Origin: Burkholderia metallica
Lineage (GTDB): Bacteria; Pseudomonadota; Gammaproteobacteria; Burkholderiales; Burkholderiaceae
Direction of reading: 5' to 3'
Assembly (NCBI RefSeq): GCF_902832845.1
Contig: NZ_CADFDB010000010.1
Location: 186,001-250,000 of the forward strand
DNA: 64,000 nucleotides
Shown here: positions 52,507 to 61,021 of the stretch, piece by piece
Position numbering within the stretch: position 1 is the stretch's first letter
Layout of the letters: each line of letters starts with the position of its first letter
The notes under the pieces: generated by a model
The model's database searches: none
Told to the model about the DNA's origin: nothing
Seen by the model: the letters and a program-made list of their open reading frames with translations, nothing else
Program-made: the position numbers and the translations under genes

Positions 52507-54774
52507 TCAGAAATCCACTTTCATGCTGACGGCGACCGTGCGGCCGGGCGACGAATACGCATCGAGCACCTGCGAATCGGCCGCGATGCCGCGCACGTCC
52601 GACCAGTTCCAGTATCTGCGGTCGAACAGGTTGCGGATGCCGATCGTCGCGCTCACGTGCTTGTTGAAGCGGTAGCCGCCGCGCAGGTCGACGACGAACG
52701 AGGACGGCGGCGTGAAGCACGCCTTGTTCGAACAGTCCGACTTGTCGACGTCCTTGTCGCGCTTCGAGGCCTGGAACAGCAGGTCGGTCTGCACGAACCA
52801 GCGTTCGCCCGGCTCGTAGCGCACGCCGAACACGGCCGAGAACGGGTTGACGGTGTTCAGCGGCTGGCTCGCGGCGCCGTCGTTCTGCGTCGAGCCCTTC
52901 GTGAACGCCATCGCCGTCTTCAGTGTGATGCCGTTGGGCATCACCCATTCGGCGCGGCCTTCGAGACCGTGGATGCGCGCGTCGGCGAAGTTCACGTACT
53001 GGAACACGAACGGGTCGACCGGCCGGCCGCTGCCGGCGATCGTCGTGCGCGAGATGAAGTTGCGATAGCGACCGGTGAACGCCGCCGCGCTGTAGCGCAC
53101 GACGCCGTAGCCGGTGCCGGCCTTGCCGCGCAGGCCGGCTTCGAACGTGTCGCTGGTTTCTGGCTTCAGGTTCGGATTGCCGATCGACGTGTAGCCGTAC
53201 ACGGGGTTCGAGAAGCTGCTGTTCACCTGGTCCGGCGTCGGCGCACGGAAGCCGTGCGCGTACTGCACGTACGGAATGACCGCGGGCGTGATCTCGTAGA
53301 GCACGGCGACGCGCGGCGACAGTTCGTTCGCGCTCGTCGACACGGCCTTGCCGGTGAACAGCGGATCGTTTTCGGTCGGGCTCAGCCGGTACGTGTCGAA
53401 GCGCAGGCCCGGCGCGACGAGCAGGCGGCCGTAGCCGATCTGGTCCTGGACGAACGCGCCGAACAGCGTGTAGTCGGTGTCGGGGAACGCCTTGTTCGGG
53501 AACGCCTCGCCGACGCCCGGCACCGTGCCGTCGCGCAGGTTCGTCACGCGCGACACGCTGCCGTCGACGCCGTACAGCAGCTTGTGCGCGAACGGGTCGG
53601 TGGAGAAGCCGCTTTCGGCGAACGCGGAGCCGCCGAACGTGCGCTCCTTGTACTGGTTGTCTCGCGAACGCGAGGCGGCTCTGCCGCGCGTCTCGAACGC
53701 GTACTGGTCCTGCTTCGCGTCCTGGTAGTAGAACTGCACGTGTGCGGTCTGGAACCAGCGGAACGCGTCGTCGCGGAAGTCGTAGTCGACGCTGAAGCGG
53801 TTGCGTTCGAGCCGGTCGTAGGTCGTGAGGCCGAGCGTGGTCGGCGGGCTGATCGCCGACAGCACGTCGGTGCTCACGCGGCGCTGCACCGTTTCGGCGG
53901 TGAACCTGATCGTGTCGCGCGTGGTCGGCGTCAGCACGAGCTTGCCGAGCAGCGATTCCGAATAGACGTCCTGCGGGTTCGACGTGGTGCGCAGCGTGCT
54001 CGCCGAGTTGTTGCCGCCGCGCGTGTCGACCTCGTGGCCGCGCCGGCCGTCGGCGATGATCATCCCCTGGACGCGATCGTTGCCGCCCGCGGCCGACACG
54101 GTCGCGCCGATGCTGCGGTCGGTCGAGTCGTAGCTCGGCCGGAACGAGAAGTAGGTGGACTTGCCGTAGATCGACAGCAGGTCGCGCGGATCCTTCGTGA
54201 TGAAGTTCACCGCGCCGGTCAGGCCATCGCTGCCGTAGAGCGCCGAGGCCGGCCCGCGCAGGATCTCGATGCGCTTGAGCGTATCGAGATCGGCGTAGTC
54301 GCCGCGCCCCGCTTCGAGCGGGCCGAATGAAAACGCGTTCGGCAGGCGGATGCCGTCTTCCATCAGCAGCACGCGATTGCCTTCGAGGCCGCGGATGTTG
54401 ATGCTCGAATCGCCGTCGCGGCCGCCGCCGAGCGCGGCGCTGCCGGGCCGGTACGCGGTGCGGCGCACCGTGACGCCCGGCTCGTAGCGCAGCGCGTCCT
54501 TGATGTTGGTGGCCTGCTGTTCTTCGAGATCCTCGTCGGTGATCACCGACACGGACGCCGCCGTGCGGCTCGCGGCCGTGGCGGTGCGGTTGGCCGTGAC
54601 GGTCACGGGGTCGAGCAGCGCCGCATCGGCGCGCGTGGACGCGGTGACGATAAGGCGGGAAGGCGGGGTGACGCGTTGCGGCGTCGAATCGGCGTGAGCC
54701 GGGGCGGCGGACAGGCCGAACGCGCCGAACAGTGCGGCACAGATCGGCCGCCGCGCCAGCGTATAGCAATGCAC
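52507..54774 (-). CDS. hmuR: TonB-dependent haem/haemoglobin receptor
   Basis: The 755-residue outer-membrane receptor has a signal peptide (cleavage after AHA, near residue 28), a TonB-box-like segment (DPVTVTA, 55-61), a plug domain (VSVITDEDLEEQQATNIKDALRYEPGV) and a 22-strand barrel ending in VDF with terminal Phe. The FRAP (509-512) and NPNL (533-536) signatures of haem receptors are present. No His lies between them, where the classic receptors keep a haem-ligand His; a YGY pair is there instead. It heads hmuRSTUV under a Fur box. Confidence 0.95.
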   Translation of the reverse strand: MHCYTLARRPICAALFGAFGLSAAPAHADSTPQRVTPPSRLIVTASTRADAALLDPVTVTANRTATAASRTAASVSVITDEDLEEQQATNIKDALRYEPGVTVRRTAYRPGSAALGGGRDGDSSINIRGLEGNRVLLMEDGIRLPNAFSFGPLEAGRGDYADLDTLKRIEILRGPASALYGSDGLTGAVNFITKDPRDLLSIYGKSTYFSFRPSYDSTDRSIGATVSAAGGNDRVQGMIIADGRRGHEVDTRGGNNSASTLRTTSNPQDVYSESLLGKLVLTPTTRDTIRFTAETVQRRVSTDVLSAISPPTTLGLTTYDRLERNRFSVDYDFRDDAFRWFQTAHVQFYYQDAKQDQYAFETRGRAASRSRDNQYKERTFGGSAFAESGFSTDPFAHKLLYGVDGSVSRVTNLRDGTVPGVGEAFPNKAFPDTDYTLFGAFVQDQIGYGRLLVAPGLRFDTYRLSPTENDPLFTGKAVSTSANELSPRVAVLYEITPAVIPYVQYAHGFRAPTPDQVNSSFSNPVYGYTSIGNPNLKPETSDTFEAGLRGKAGTGYGVVRYSAAAFTGRYRNFISRTTIAGSGRPVDPFVFQYVNFADARIHGLEGRAEWVMPNGITLKTAMAFTKGSTQNDGAASQPLNTVNPFSAVFGVRYEPGERWFVQTDLLFQASKRDKDVDKSDCSNKACFTPPSSFVVDLRGGYRFNKHVSATIGIRNLFDRRYWNWSDVRGIAADSQVLDAYSSPGRTVAVSMKVDF

Positions 54775-54903
54775 AGGTGGTCTCCCGTTGAAGATGACAA
54801 GCCCGAAGGCTGGCTGGGTGACGCGTTCACCTGGCTGGCCCGCCCGCGCACGAAAACGGCGGGCGGCGATTTGAAAGGCAACTGATAACTTTACCAGTGT
54901 AAA

Positions 54904-54918
54904 TGAGAATTATTATCA
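54904..54918. promoter_or_regulatory. Fur box upstream of hmuR
   Basis: On the minus strand TGATAAT-A-ATTCTCA matches the 7-1-7 Fur core (TGATAATNATTATCA) at all but one position. It lies ~130 bases upstream of hmuR in an A/T-rich patch, as expected for iron-repressed haem uptake. Confidence 0.8.
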
Positions 54919-55011
54919 ATACAAGGATGCGAAGCGGCTCGTGCGGGCGAGCGCTCGCGGGCGCGGCTCCGGCGAGCCGCGGCGGGATATACGGGAAAAA
55001 CGCGGGCCGGG

Positions 55012-55239
55012 CTACGCGAGCGCTTCGATGCGGATCAGCAGGTTGCGCGCATGCGCGATGAACGCATCGTGCGTCGCGCGATCGCCGTGGCCGTCGAGGC
55101 CGGCCTCTTCGGCGAACTTGATCTGATCGGTGTAGAGATCGACGAGCGCGCGGCGCGTGTCAGGGGGAAGCGCGCGGATCATCGACACGATCAGCAGTTC
55201 CTGCGCGCGAAGCGTGCCGGACAGCGTCTGGACGTTCAT
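55012..55239 (-). CDS. small helical hypothetical protein
   Basis: The 75-residue product (MNVQTLSGTLRAQELLIVSMIRALPPDTR and on) is all-helical, charged and cytosolic. It reads like a small Burkholderia conserved protein with no assigned domain. ATG 55239 is preceded by GAGGAGG; a longer frame upstream is Pro/Ser-rich and was rejected. It lies between the hmu promoter and the DUF6232-like gene, on the same strand as both. Confidence 0.65.
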   Translation of the reverse strand: MNVQTLSGTLRAQELLIVSMIRALPPDTRRALVDLYTDQIKFAEEAGLDGHGDRATHDAFIAHARNLLIRIEALA

Positions 55240-55452
55240 GCTGGCCTCCTCGGACGATGCGGCGCCACGCCGCTCTTTCCATACTAGGCGGTCGACGTAC
55301 GCTGCGCAGGGATGATGCGGGGGAGGCAGAGAGGGAACGTGATCCGGCGAGGCAGGCGGCGATGCCGTTGCCGCGTCAAGCAATGCATCGCGGCGCGGGC
55401 GGGCACAGCGAACCGCGCGTGGAGTATCGAAGCGTGCAGGGGCCGAACGGAA

Positions 55453-55836
55453 TCAGCCGGTCGTCGTTGCGGCCCGTGCATCGCGCACGACCTGCGCGAC
55501 GCGTTCGACGAATTCGACATCGACGCTCGACAGCGCTTCGCGCTTGCCGTCGGGCATCTCGACCATCAGGCGATAGGTGACGTCCTGCGTGGTCCACGCG
55601 AGATAGCCGACGACGGCGAGCATCACGCCGACGACGATCGCGGCGCTCGACGAAGCAATGCCGCCCGCGACGGCGGCGGCCACGCCGATCAGCGAGATCA
55701 GCGACGGCACGAGACGGTTCTTCGGAATCTTGACGACATCGACCTGGCGGATGTCGCGCAGCGCGAATACTTGCCCCGCGACCGACAGGCCGTTGCGCGT
55801 GATCATCACGCCGCGTTCGTTGAATGCGTTTTCCAT
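55453..55836 (-). CDS. DUF6232-like small membrane protein
   Basis: The 127-residue product starts MENAFNERGVMITRNGLSVAGQVFALRDIRQVDVVKIPKNR, then two adjacent membrane helices (LVPSLISLIGVAAAVAGG and AAIVVGVMLAVVGYLAW), then a soluble beta tail (YRLMVEMPDGKREALSSVDVEFVERV). This beta-TM-TM-beta layout is that of DUF6232, function unknown. ATG 55836 was chosen because upstream frame residues are not conserved-looking. It is one of three small minus-strand genes between hmuR and the porin. Confidence 0.75.
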   Translation of the reverse strand: MENAFNERGVMITRNGLSVAGQVFALRDIRQVDVVKIPKNRLVPSLISLIGVAAAVAGGIASSSAAIVVGVMLAVVGYLAWTTQDVTYRLMVEMPDGKREALSSVDVEFVERVAQVVRDARAATTTG

Positions 55837-55960
55837 CGTGTGTTGCGTGGACGAAAACGCGAAGCGTAGCAGGTTTCGCTGCTGCATCAAACGAGACCGA
55901 CTGCCGCACGAAGCGTGCGGCGCGGGCGGAAGGCGGGAAGCGGGTGGCGCGGGAATGCGT

Positions 55961-56224
55961 TCAGAACTGCAGCCGGCCGTCGCCGTAAAGCCGGCCCGGC
56001 ACGTGCGACGCGACGACTTCGGCGATCTCTTCGTCGGTCGATTCGGCCGGCACGATCTGGCGCCGCGCGGGTGCATCGAGATGCATCGTCCATTCGACGA
56101 GACGATACGGCCGCCCCCACGGGCGCTGCATTTCGACCGATACGCGGCAGCTCTGGACCGGCATCGAGTGTTGGCACGTGAGAATCGCGTGCAGATGGCT
56201 GAAAACGGTATCTTCGATCATCAT
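55961..56224 (-). CDS. small hypothetical protein
   Basis: The 87-residue product (MMIEDTVFSHLHAILTCQHSMPVQSCRVSVEMQRPWGRPYRLVEWTMHLDAPARR and on) is soluble, with two Cys and an amphipathic C-terminal helix (DEEIAEVVASHVPGRLYGDGRLQF). I do not recognise a domain. A GAGGCC site precedes the paired ATGs at 56224 and 56221. It may be cotranscribed with the DUF6232-like gene 124 bases downstream. A minus-strand terminator lies just upstream at 56274-56303, so it must have its own promoter. Confidence 0.65.
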   Translation of the reverse strand: MMIEDTVFSHLHAILTCQHSMPVQSCRVSVEMQRPWGRPYRLVEWTMHLDAPARRQIVPAESTDEEIAEVVASHVPGRLYGDGRLQF

Positions 56225-56273
56225 GGCCTCCGATTCTCTCTTCCGGGCAATCGATGGCGGCGCCGTCGGCATT

Positions 56274-56303
56274 TAAAAAAAAAGCCGCCGATGCTCAGGC
56301 GGC
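56274..56303 (-). terminator. second minus-strand terminator below the porin
   Basis: On the minus strand GCCGCC-N8-GGCGGC is followed by about nine T residues. It lies 125 bases past the porin stop, behind another terminator. Confidence 0.75.
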
Positions 56304-56362
56304 CAACAGGGGGGGTGAGAGCATCCTCTCAGCCCAGAATTAAGCGAAACTTAAAAGCACAT

Positions 56363-56393
56363 AAAAAAGCGCCCCGCATGGAGCGGGGCGCTT
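56363..56393 (-). terminator. rho-independent terminator of the porin gene
   Basis: On the minus strand AGCGCCCCGC-N5-GCGGGGCGCT is followed by TTTTTAT, 35 bases after the porin stop. Strong, perfect stem. Confidence 0.93.
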
Positions 56394-56427
56394 CTTGCCG
56401 TCGTGATCCGCGAGTTAAGCGGATGCT

Positions 56428-57585
56428 TTAGAACTTGTGACGGATACCGATACGTGCGGCGATCTGGTTCTTCGAACCGGTACCCGACGTGTTGAAGTAG
56501 CTCGTGCTCGAGCCGATCTGCGCTTGCACGCCCTTGCCCGAAGCCTGCTGGTACACGACCAGGCCGTACACGTCCGTACGCTTGCTGAGTGCGTAGTCGG
56601 CGATACCGTTGACCTGGTTCCAGTGCCACGAGTTGCCGTTCTGCGTCGCGTTCGTGTACGTGTAGCCGACGCCGCCCGACAGCGCCGGGGTGAACGCGTA
56701 CTTCGCGCCTGCTTCGTACGCGTTGTAGAACGTGCCGCCCGCGCCCGAAACGGTCGAGAACTGCGTACGCGTCCACAGCAGCCATGCCGTTGCCGGGCCC
56801 CAGACGTAGCGGCCGCCCACGCCGTACGTGCGCAGGTCGCGCACGTTGCCCGTGCTCAGGTTCGCGATCGTCGTCGAGAATGCCGGCGTCGACTGGCTCG
56901 GGAAGCGGATGTCCGTGTAAGCGGCGCCGAGCGAGAACGGGCCGTTCGCGTAGTTCAGGCCGAAGCTGTAGGCGCGCGACGAGCCTGCCGTCGTCGTCGT
57001 GCCCGTCGTCGTCGCGGGTGCGCCGGCGAAGTCCGTCGAGTTCGAGAAGCCGTACAACGCGCCGAACGTGAAGCCCGAGTAGTTCGCGCTCTGGAACTTC
57101 ACCGCGTTGTTGATGCGGCTCGACGTGAGCTGGTCGATGTCGTTCACGTGGTACGCGTAGTTACCCGCGACCGTGTTGCCGCCCGTCGAGTAGTTCGAGC
57201 CGAGGATGTCGGTCGAGAACGAATACTGGCGGCCGAACGTGACCGTGCCGTATTGCGACTGGCTCAGGCCGACGTAAGCCTGGCGACCGAAGATCGCGCC
57301 GCCCTGACCGATCGTGCCGTTACCGCTGTTGAAGCCGTTTTCGAGCACGAAGATCGCCTTCAGGCCGCCGCCGAGGTCTTCGGTGCCGCGCAGGCCCCAA
57401 CGGCTGCCCTGGGCGACGCCGTCGTCGTACTTGAACAGCTTGCCCGTGCCGCCGTTGGCGGTCTTGCTGTGGTTCACGTAGCTGATACCGGCATCGATGA
57501 CGCCGTACAGCGTGACGCTGCTTTGTGCGTGTGCCGTGCCGGCCGTTGCTGCCAGGGCGGCGATGGTCAACAGTTTCTTGTTCAA
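56428..57585 (-). CDS. Gram-negative porin (OmpC-type trimeric)
   Basis: The 385-residue outer-membrane porin has a signal peptide (cleavage after AHA, near residue 20), then QSSVTLYGVIDAGISYVNHS, the usual Burkholderia porin N-terminus, RWGLRGTEDLGGGLKAIFVLENGFN, the long loop region, and a C-terminal barrel strand ending IRHKF with terminal Phe. It forms a 16-strand general diffusion channel. AGAATCCTTT precedes the ATG weakly. A strong terminator follows. The upstream region shared with metQ is rich in palindromes. Confidence 0.95.
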   Translation of the reverse strand: MNKKLLTIAALAATAGTAHAQSSVTLYGVIDAGISYVNHSKTANGGTGKLFKYDDGVAQGSRWGLRGTEDLGGGLKAIFVLENGFNSGNGTIGQGGAIFGRQAYVGLSQSQYGTVTFGRQYSFSTDILGSNYSTGGNTVAGNYAYHVNDIDQLTSSRINNAVKFQSANYSGFTFGALYGFSNSTDFAGAPATTTGTTTTAGSSRAYSFGLNYANGPFSLGAAYTDIRFPSQSTPAFSTTIANLSTGNVRDLRTYGVGGRYVWGPATAWLLWTRTQFSTVSGAGGTFYNAYEAGAKYAFTPALSGGVGYTYTNATQNGNSWHWNQVNGIADYALSKRTDVYGLVVYQQASGKGVQAQIGSSTSYFNTSGTGSKNQIAARIGIRHKF

Positions 57586-57689
57586 AGGATTCTCCGAGCG
57601 AATGAATGGCGTGTCCAGTTGCGGTTCCGGCGCTCTCTACGGGCGCTTTCACGGACCGGCGGCAACTTTATCGAGGGGCCACGTAATGA

Positions 57690-57710
57690 ATATGACAGCG
57701 ACTGTCATAT
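57690..57710. promoter_or_regulatory. 9-3-9 perfect palindrome, probable operator
   Basis: ATATGACAG-CGA-CTGTCATAT, 105 bases upstream of the porin start in an A/T-rich patch. Such symmetry is typical of a dimeric regulator site. The binding protein is unknown. Confidence 0.6.
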
Positions 57711-57738
57711 GAAGAATGTGTGGCGCCGATACGACATT

Positions 57739-57792
57739 GGGCCTGCTTGCCTACGGAACGTGCGCCTGTCCGTTCCCTGTGCAAGCAGGCCC
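57739..57792. repeat. 54-base two-stem inverted repeat
   Basis: Outer 12-bp perfect arms GGGCCTGCTTGC (57739-57750) and GCAAGCAGGCCC (57781-57792) enclose 4-base bulges and an inner 6-bp stem GGAACG/CGTTCC with a 10-base loop. No T-tract follows on either strand. Confidence 0.75.
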
Positions 57793-57948
57793 TGAATTCT
57801 GCCCGGTTGCGTTGCCGGGAGTTATACCGAATTCGGCTGAGAATCGATCCGTATCGGGAATATGCACATGAAATAAGCTTGGTTGGCGGCGTTCCGGCCC
57901 CGTGCCACGATCCGTGCTCCAACAAACGACACGGGACGAGAGGACACC

Positions 57949-58755
57949 ATGCGACGTTCATTCCTGACCGGCCTCGGCGCCCTTGCCGCGGCGCTGGCCT
58001 TCGCGGCGCCCGGCGCGCACGCCGACCCCCAAACGCTGAAGATCGGCACGATGAGCGGGCCGGACGCGCAGATCTGGACCGAGGTGACGAAGGTCGCCGC
58101 GCGCAACGGTCTCGCGATCAAGGTCATCGAATTCAACGACTACGTGCAGCCGAACGCGGCGCTCGATTCCGGCGATCTCGACGCGAACGGCTTCCAGCAC
58201 CAGCCGTTCCTCGACAGCCAGATCAAGCAACGCGGCTACAAGATCGTCAACGTCGGGCTCACGTACACGGCGCCAATGGGCTTCTATTCGAAGAAGCTCA
58301 AGTCGCTGAAGGACCTGCCGACGGGTGCGAAGGTCGGGATCCAGAACGATCCGTCGAACGGCAACCGCGCGCTGCTGCTGTTGCAGAAATACGGCGTGAT
58401 CAAGCTGAAGGCGGGCGCCGGCACGAACGGCGCGAACGCGACGCCGCTCGACGTCGTCGAGAACCCGAAGAAGATCAAGATCGTCGAGCTCGACGCCGCG
58501 CAACTGCCGCGTGCGCTGCCCGATCTGGATGCCGCGTCGATCAACACCGACTACGCGGTGAAGGCCGGGCTCACGCCGGTGAAGGATGCGATCGCGATCG
58601 AGGATCTGCGCGGGCCGTACGCGAACCTGATCGCGGTACGCGCGCAGGACAAGGACAAGCCGTGGGTGAAGAAGCTCGTCGCGGCCTATGAATCGGACGA
58701 CGTGCGCAAGTTCATCGATCAGAAGTTCGGCGGCGCGATCGTGCCGGCGTTCTGA
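57949..58755 (+). CDS. metQ: MetQ/NlpA-family methionine-binding protein
   Basis: The 268-residue substrate-binding protein has a signal peptide (cleavage after AHA, near residue 25), then LKIGTMSGPDAQIWTEVTKVAARNGLAIKVIEFNDYVQPNAALDSGDLDANGFQHQPFLD, the NlpA/MetQ signature. GAGAGGA precedes ATG 57949. No lipobox Cys is seen, unlike E. coli MetQ. It delivers methionine or a related amino acid to MetNI, but no metN or metI is in the window, so this is an orphan copy. A hairpin terminator follows. Confidence 0.92.
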   Translation: MRRSFLTGLGALAAALAFAAPGAHADPQTLKIGTMSGPDAQIWTEVTKVAARNGLAIKVIEFNDYVQPNAALDSGDLDANGFQHQPFLDSQIKQRGYKIVNVGLTYTAPMGFYSKKLKSLKDLPTGAKVGIQNDPSNGNRALLLLQKYGVIKLKAGAGTNGANATPLDVVENPKKIKIVELDAAQLPRALPDLDAASINTDYAVKAGLTPVKDAIAIEDLRGPYANLIAVRAQDKDKPWVKKLVAAYESDDVRKFIDQKFGGAIVPAF

Positions 58756-58815
58756 ACGTCTTCCCGAAGCGGCCCGCCGATTGCCGGCTAGCCGCCAAGC
58801 AACGATCCGGAAAGC

Positions 58816-58841
58816 AAATCGCCCGCGCAAGCGGGCGATTT
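58816..58841. terminator. bidirectional terminator, metQ versus AstE-like gene
   Basis: AAATCGCCCGC-GCAA-GCGGGCGATTT, a perfect 11-bp stem with a GNRA-type tetraloop between two convergent genes. T/A ends on both sides support activity in both directions. Confidence 0.85.
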
Positions 58842-58896
58842 CGTTGGGGCGCGCGGGTTTGCAAGCGCGGCGCGACCCGGCGCGCGGGCCGGCCGT

Positions 58897-60012
58897 TCAG
58901 GCCGACAGCAGCGAGCCCGTGCGGATCGCGGTCGCGCCGGCGATCCGGGCGACTTCCATGCCGGCCGTCGCGAAGCGCACGATCTGGCGCGCGTACAGCA
59001 CGCCCGACACGCTGCTCTTCAGCGTGACGACGCGATCGGTCAGCGGATCGACGATGTCGGCCACGGCCTGGCCGGCCTCGATCATCACGCCCACCGGCGT
59101 ACGGAACACGATCACGCCCGACACGGGCGCGACGAGCGGATCGGTGCCCGCGAGCGGCGTGGCCGGATGCGCGAGCGGCGGCAGCGGCGCAGGCGTGCCG
59201 TCGACGATGCCTCGCTCGGTCAGGTATTCGACGATCGCCTGCGCATCCTTTTCGGCGAATTCGTACGACACGTCGCGCTCGCTGCGCAGTTCGACCGTGA
59301 CGGAAATCGCGCCGTTCGGGATCGGGAAGCGGTCGCCGAAGCGGTTGCGCAGATCCGACCAGCAGAAGCTGTGGATCTCGTCGAACGGATTGCCGACCGA
59401 ATTCAGCGCGAGCAGCGACGCCTGCGCGTCGAGATAGCGCGCGAGCGGCTCGACGTCGGGCCACAGATCGGGATTCGTGTAGAGGTGCATCACCGCATCG
59501 CTGTCGCAGTGCAGGTCGAGCACGATATCGGCGTCGAACGACAGCTTCTGCAGCGCGAGGCGCTGCGAGTCGAGTTCGGTGCGCGGCATCTGCTCGTCGA
59601 GCGCTTCGCGCATCGCGGTGCGTACGGCGACGAGGTTGTGCTGCGCGTCGTGCGTGAGGCGGCTTTCGACGCGCGGCAGCACGAGCGCCGCGAGATCGTA
59701 GAAATTGCGGTTGAAGTTCTGCATCGAGCCGAGCTCGAAGCGGCCGAGATGATCGCCGAACACGTGCTGCGACAGGCCGATCGGGTTCGGCACGGGCACG
59801 ATGACGATTTCGCCGCGCAGCTTGCCGGCCGTCTCGAGCGCGGCGATCTTGCGACGCAGCAGGGTGGCGACCAGCATGCCGGGCAGCTCGTCCGCGTGCA
59901 GCGACGACTGGATGTAGACCTTCTTGCCACCGCGCGGGCCGTAGTGAAAGCTCGTGATGTGGCGCTCGGTACCGACGGCGGGGGAAATCAGCGGATGGGT
60001 CTGCGTTTGCAT
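58897..60012 (-). CDS. AstE/aspartoacylase-family zinc deacylase
   Basis: The 371-residue protein belongs to the succinylglutamate desuccinylase/aspartoacylase family (M14-like). The zinc site is seen in YIQSSLHADELPG (His39, Glu42) and DIVLDLHCDSD (second His). A C-terminal beta domain (ATPLAGTDPLVAPVSGVIVFRTPVG and on) of biotinyl-lipoyl-like type follows, as in many AstE-like proteins. It deacylates an N-acyl amino acid or peptide; the exact substrate is unknown. It lies downstream of an amino-acid-binding protein gene, behind that gene's terminator. Confidence 0.88.
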   Translation of the reverse strand: MQTQTHPLISPAVGTERHITSFHYGPRGGKKVYIQSSLHADELPGMLVATLLRRKIAALETAGKLRGEIVIVPVPNPIGLSQHVFGDHLGRFELGSMQNFNRNFYDLAALVLPRVESRLTHDAQHNLVAVRTAMREALDEQMPRTELDSQRLALQKLSFDADIVLDLHCDSDAVMHLYTNPDLWPDVEPLARYLDAQASLLALNSVGNPFDEIHSFCWSDLRNRFGDRFPIPNGAISVTVELRSERDVSYEFAEKDAQAIVEYLTERGIVDGTPAPLPPLAHPATPLAGTDPLVAPVSGVIVFRTPVGVMIEAGQAVADIVDPLTDRVVTLKSSVSGVLYARQIVRFATAGMEVARIAGATAIRTGSLLSA

Positions 60013-60174
60013 GATGGGGGAGTGCGGCGCAGCCGCGAATGATCCGGTGTGCGTGGAGGATCGATTGTACGTTGCCTTCCTCGCCGCCATCAAACCGGCG
60101 CCAGAACGTGCAGAATTTCGTTGAGAATCATTAGCTTGGCGCGGAAAAAATAATGCTTCCGGCGGCGCGCGCGC

Positions 60175-60204
60175 AAAAAAAACGGGCGCCTCGCGGCGCC
60201 CGTT
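60175..60204 (-). terminator. rho-independent terminator of the amino-acid-binding protein gene
   Basis: On the minus strand AACGGGCGCC-GCGA-GGCGCCCGTT is followed by a run of T residues, 35 bases past the stop. Confidence 0.92.
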
Positions 60205-60238
60205 CGGGGGGAGGCGGGGCGGGTGCCCGCCTCGCGGA

Positions 60239-61021
60239 TTACTTGCCGTACACGTCGAAATCGAAGTATTTCTTCGCGATCTTGTCGTACGTGCCGTCCT
60301 TGCGCATGCCGGCGATCGCGCCGTCGATCTTCGCCTTCAGGTCGGTGTCTTCCTTGCGCAGACCGATACCGGCGCCGTTGCCGAGCGTCTTCGGATCGTC
60401 GATGTCCTTGCCGGCGAAATCGAAGTTCGCGCCGCGCGGGGTCTTCAGGAAGCCGATCTCGGCCTGCACCGCGTCCTGCAGCGCGCCGTCCAGACGGCCG
60501 GAGATCAGGTCGGCGTAGACCTGGTCCTGGTTCTGGTAAGGCACGACGTTCACGCCCTTCGACGCCCAGTACGTCTTCGCATAGGTTTCCTGGATCGTGC
60601 CCTGCTCGACGCCGACCGACTTGCCCTTCAGCGATTCGGCCGTCGGCATCAGGCCGGCGCCCTTCTTCGTGACGAGGCGCGTCGGCGTGTTGAACAGCTT
60701 CGCGGAGAACGCGATCTGTTCCTGACGCGCCGGCGTCATCGACATCGACGACAGCACGCCGTCGAACTTGCGGGCCTTCAGGGCCGGAATCATCCCGTCG
60801 AAGTCGTTTTCGATCCACACGCACTTCGCGTTCATGCGGCGGCAGATTTCGTTGCCGAGGTCGACGTCGAAACCGACAACCTTGCCGTCAGCGCCTTTCG
60901 ATTCGAAAGGCGGGTAGCTTGCGTCGACGCCGAACCGCACGGTCGTCCAGTCCTTCGCGTACGCGCTGCCGGCCGATACGGCGAGCAGGGCCACGGTCAC
61001 AGCCGCAAGAATCTTTTTCAC
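60239..61021 (-). CDS. periplasmic basic-amino-acid-binding protein (ArgT/HisJ type)
   Basis: The 260-residue protein has a signal peptide (cleavage after AYA, near residue 22), then WTTVRFGVDASYPPFESKGADGKVVGFDVDLGNEICRRMNAKCVWIENDFDGMIPALKARKFDGVLSSMSMTPARQEQIAFS, the lysine/arginine/ornithine and histidine binding protein pattern with one disulfide (the two Cys flanking MNAK). No permease or ATPase gene lies nearby. It captures a basic amino acid in the periplasm. A terminator separates it from the AstE-like gene, so cotranscription would be partial. Confidence 0.93.
   Translation of the reverse strand: MKKILAAVTVALLAVSAGSAYAKDWTTVRFGVDASYPPFESKGADGKVVGFDVDLGNEICRRMNAKCVWIENDFDGMIPALKARKFDGVLSSMSMTPARQEQIAFSAKLFNTPTRLVTKKGAGLMPTAESLKGKSVGVEQGTIQETYAKTYWASKGVNVVPYQNQDQVYADLISGRLDGALQDAVQAEIGFLKTPRGANFDFAGKDIDDPKTLGNGAGIGLRKEDTDLKAKIDGAIAGMRKDGTYDKIAKKYFDFDVYGK

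Larger units (their letters stand above)
57586..57948. other. 363-base divergent region with palindromes (porin / metQ)
   Basis: Holds a 9-3-9 perfect palindrome (57690-57710) and a 54-base two-stem hairpin (57739-57792), described separately. No coding sequence is supported. Confidence 0.7.
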
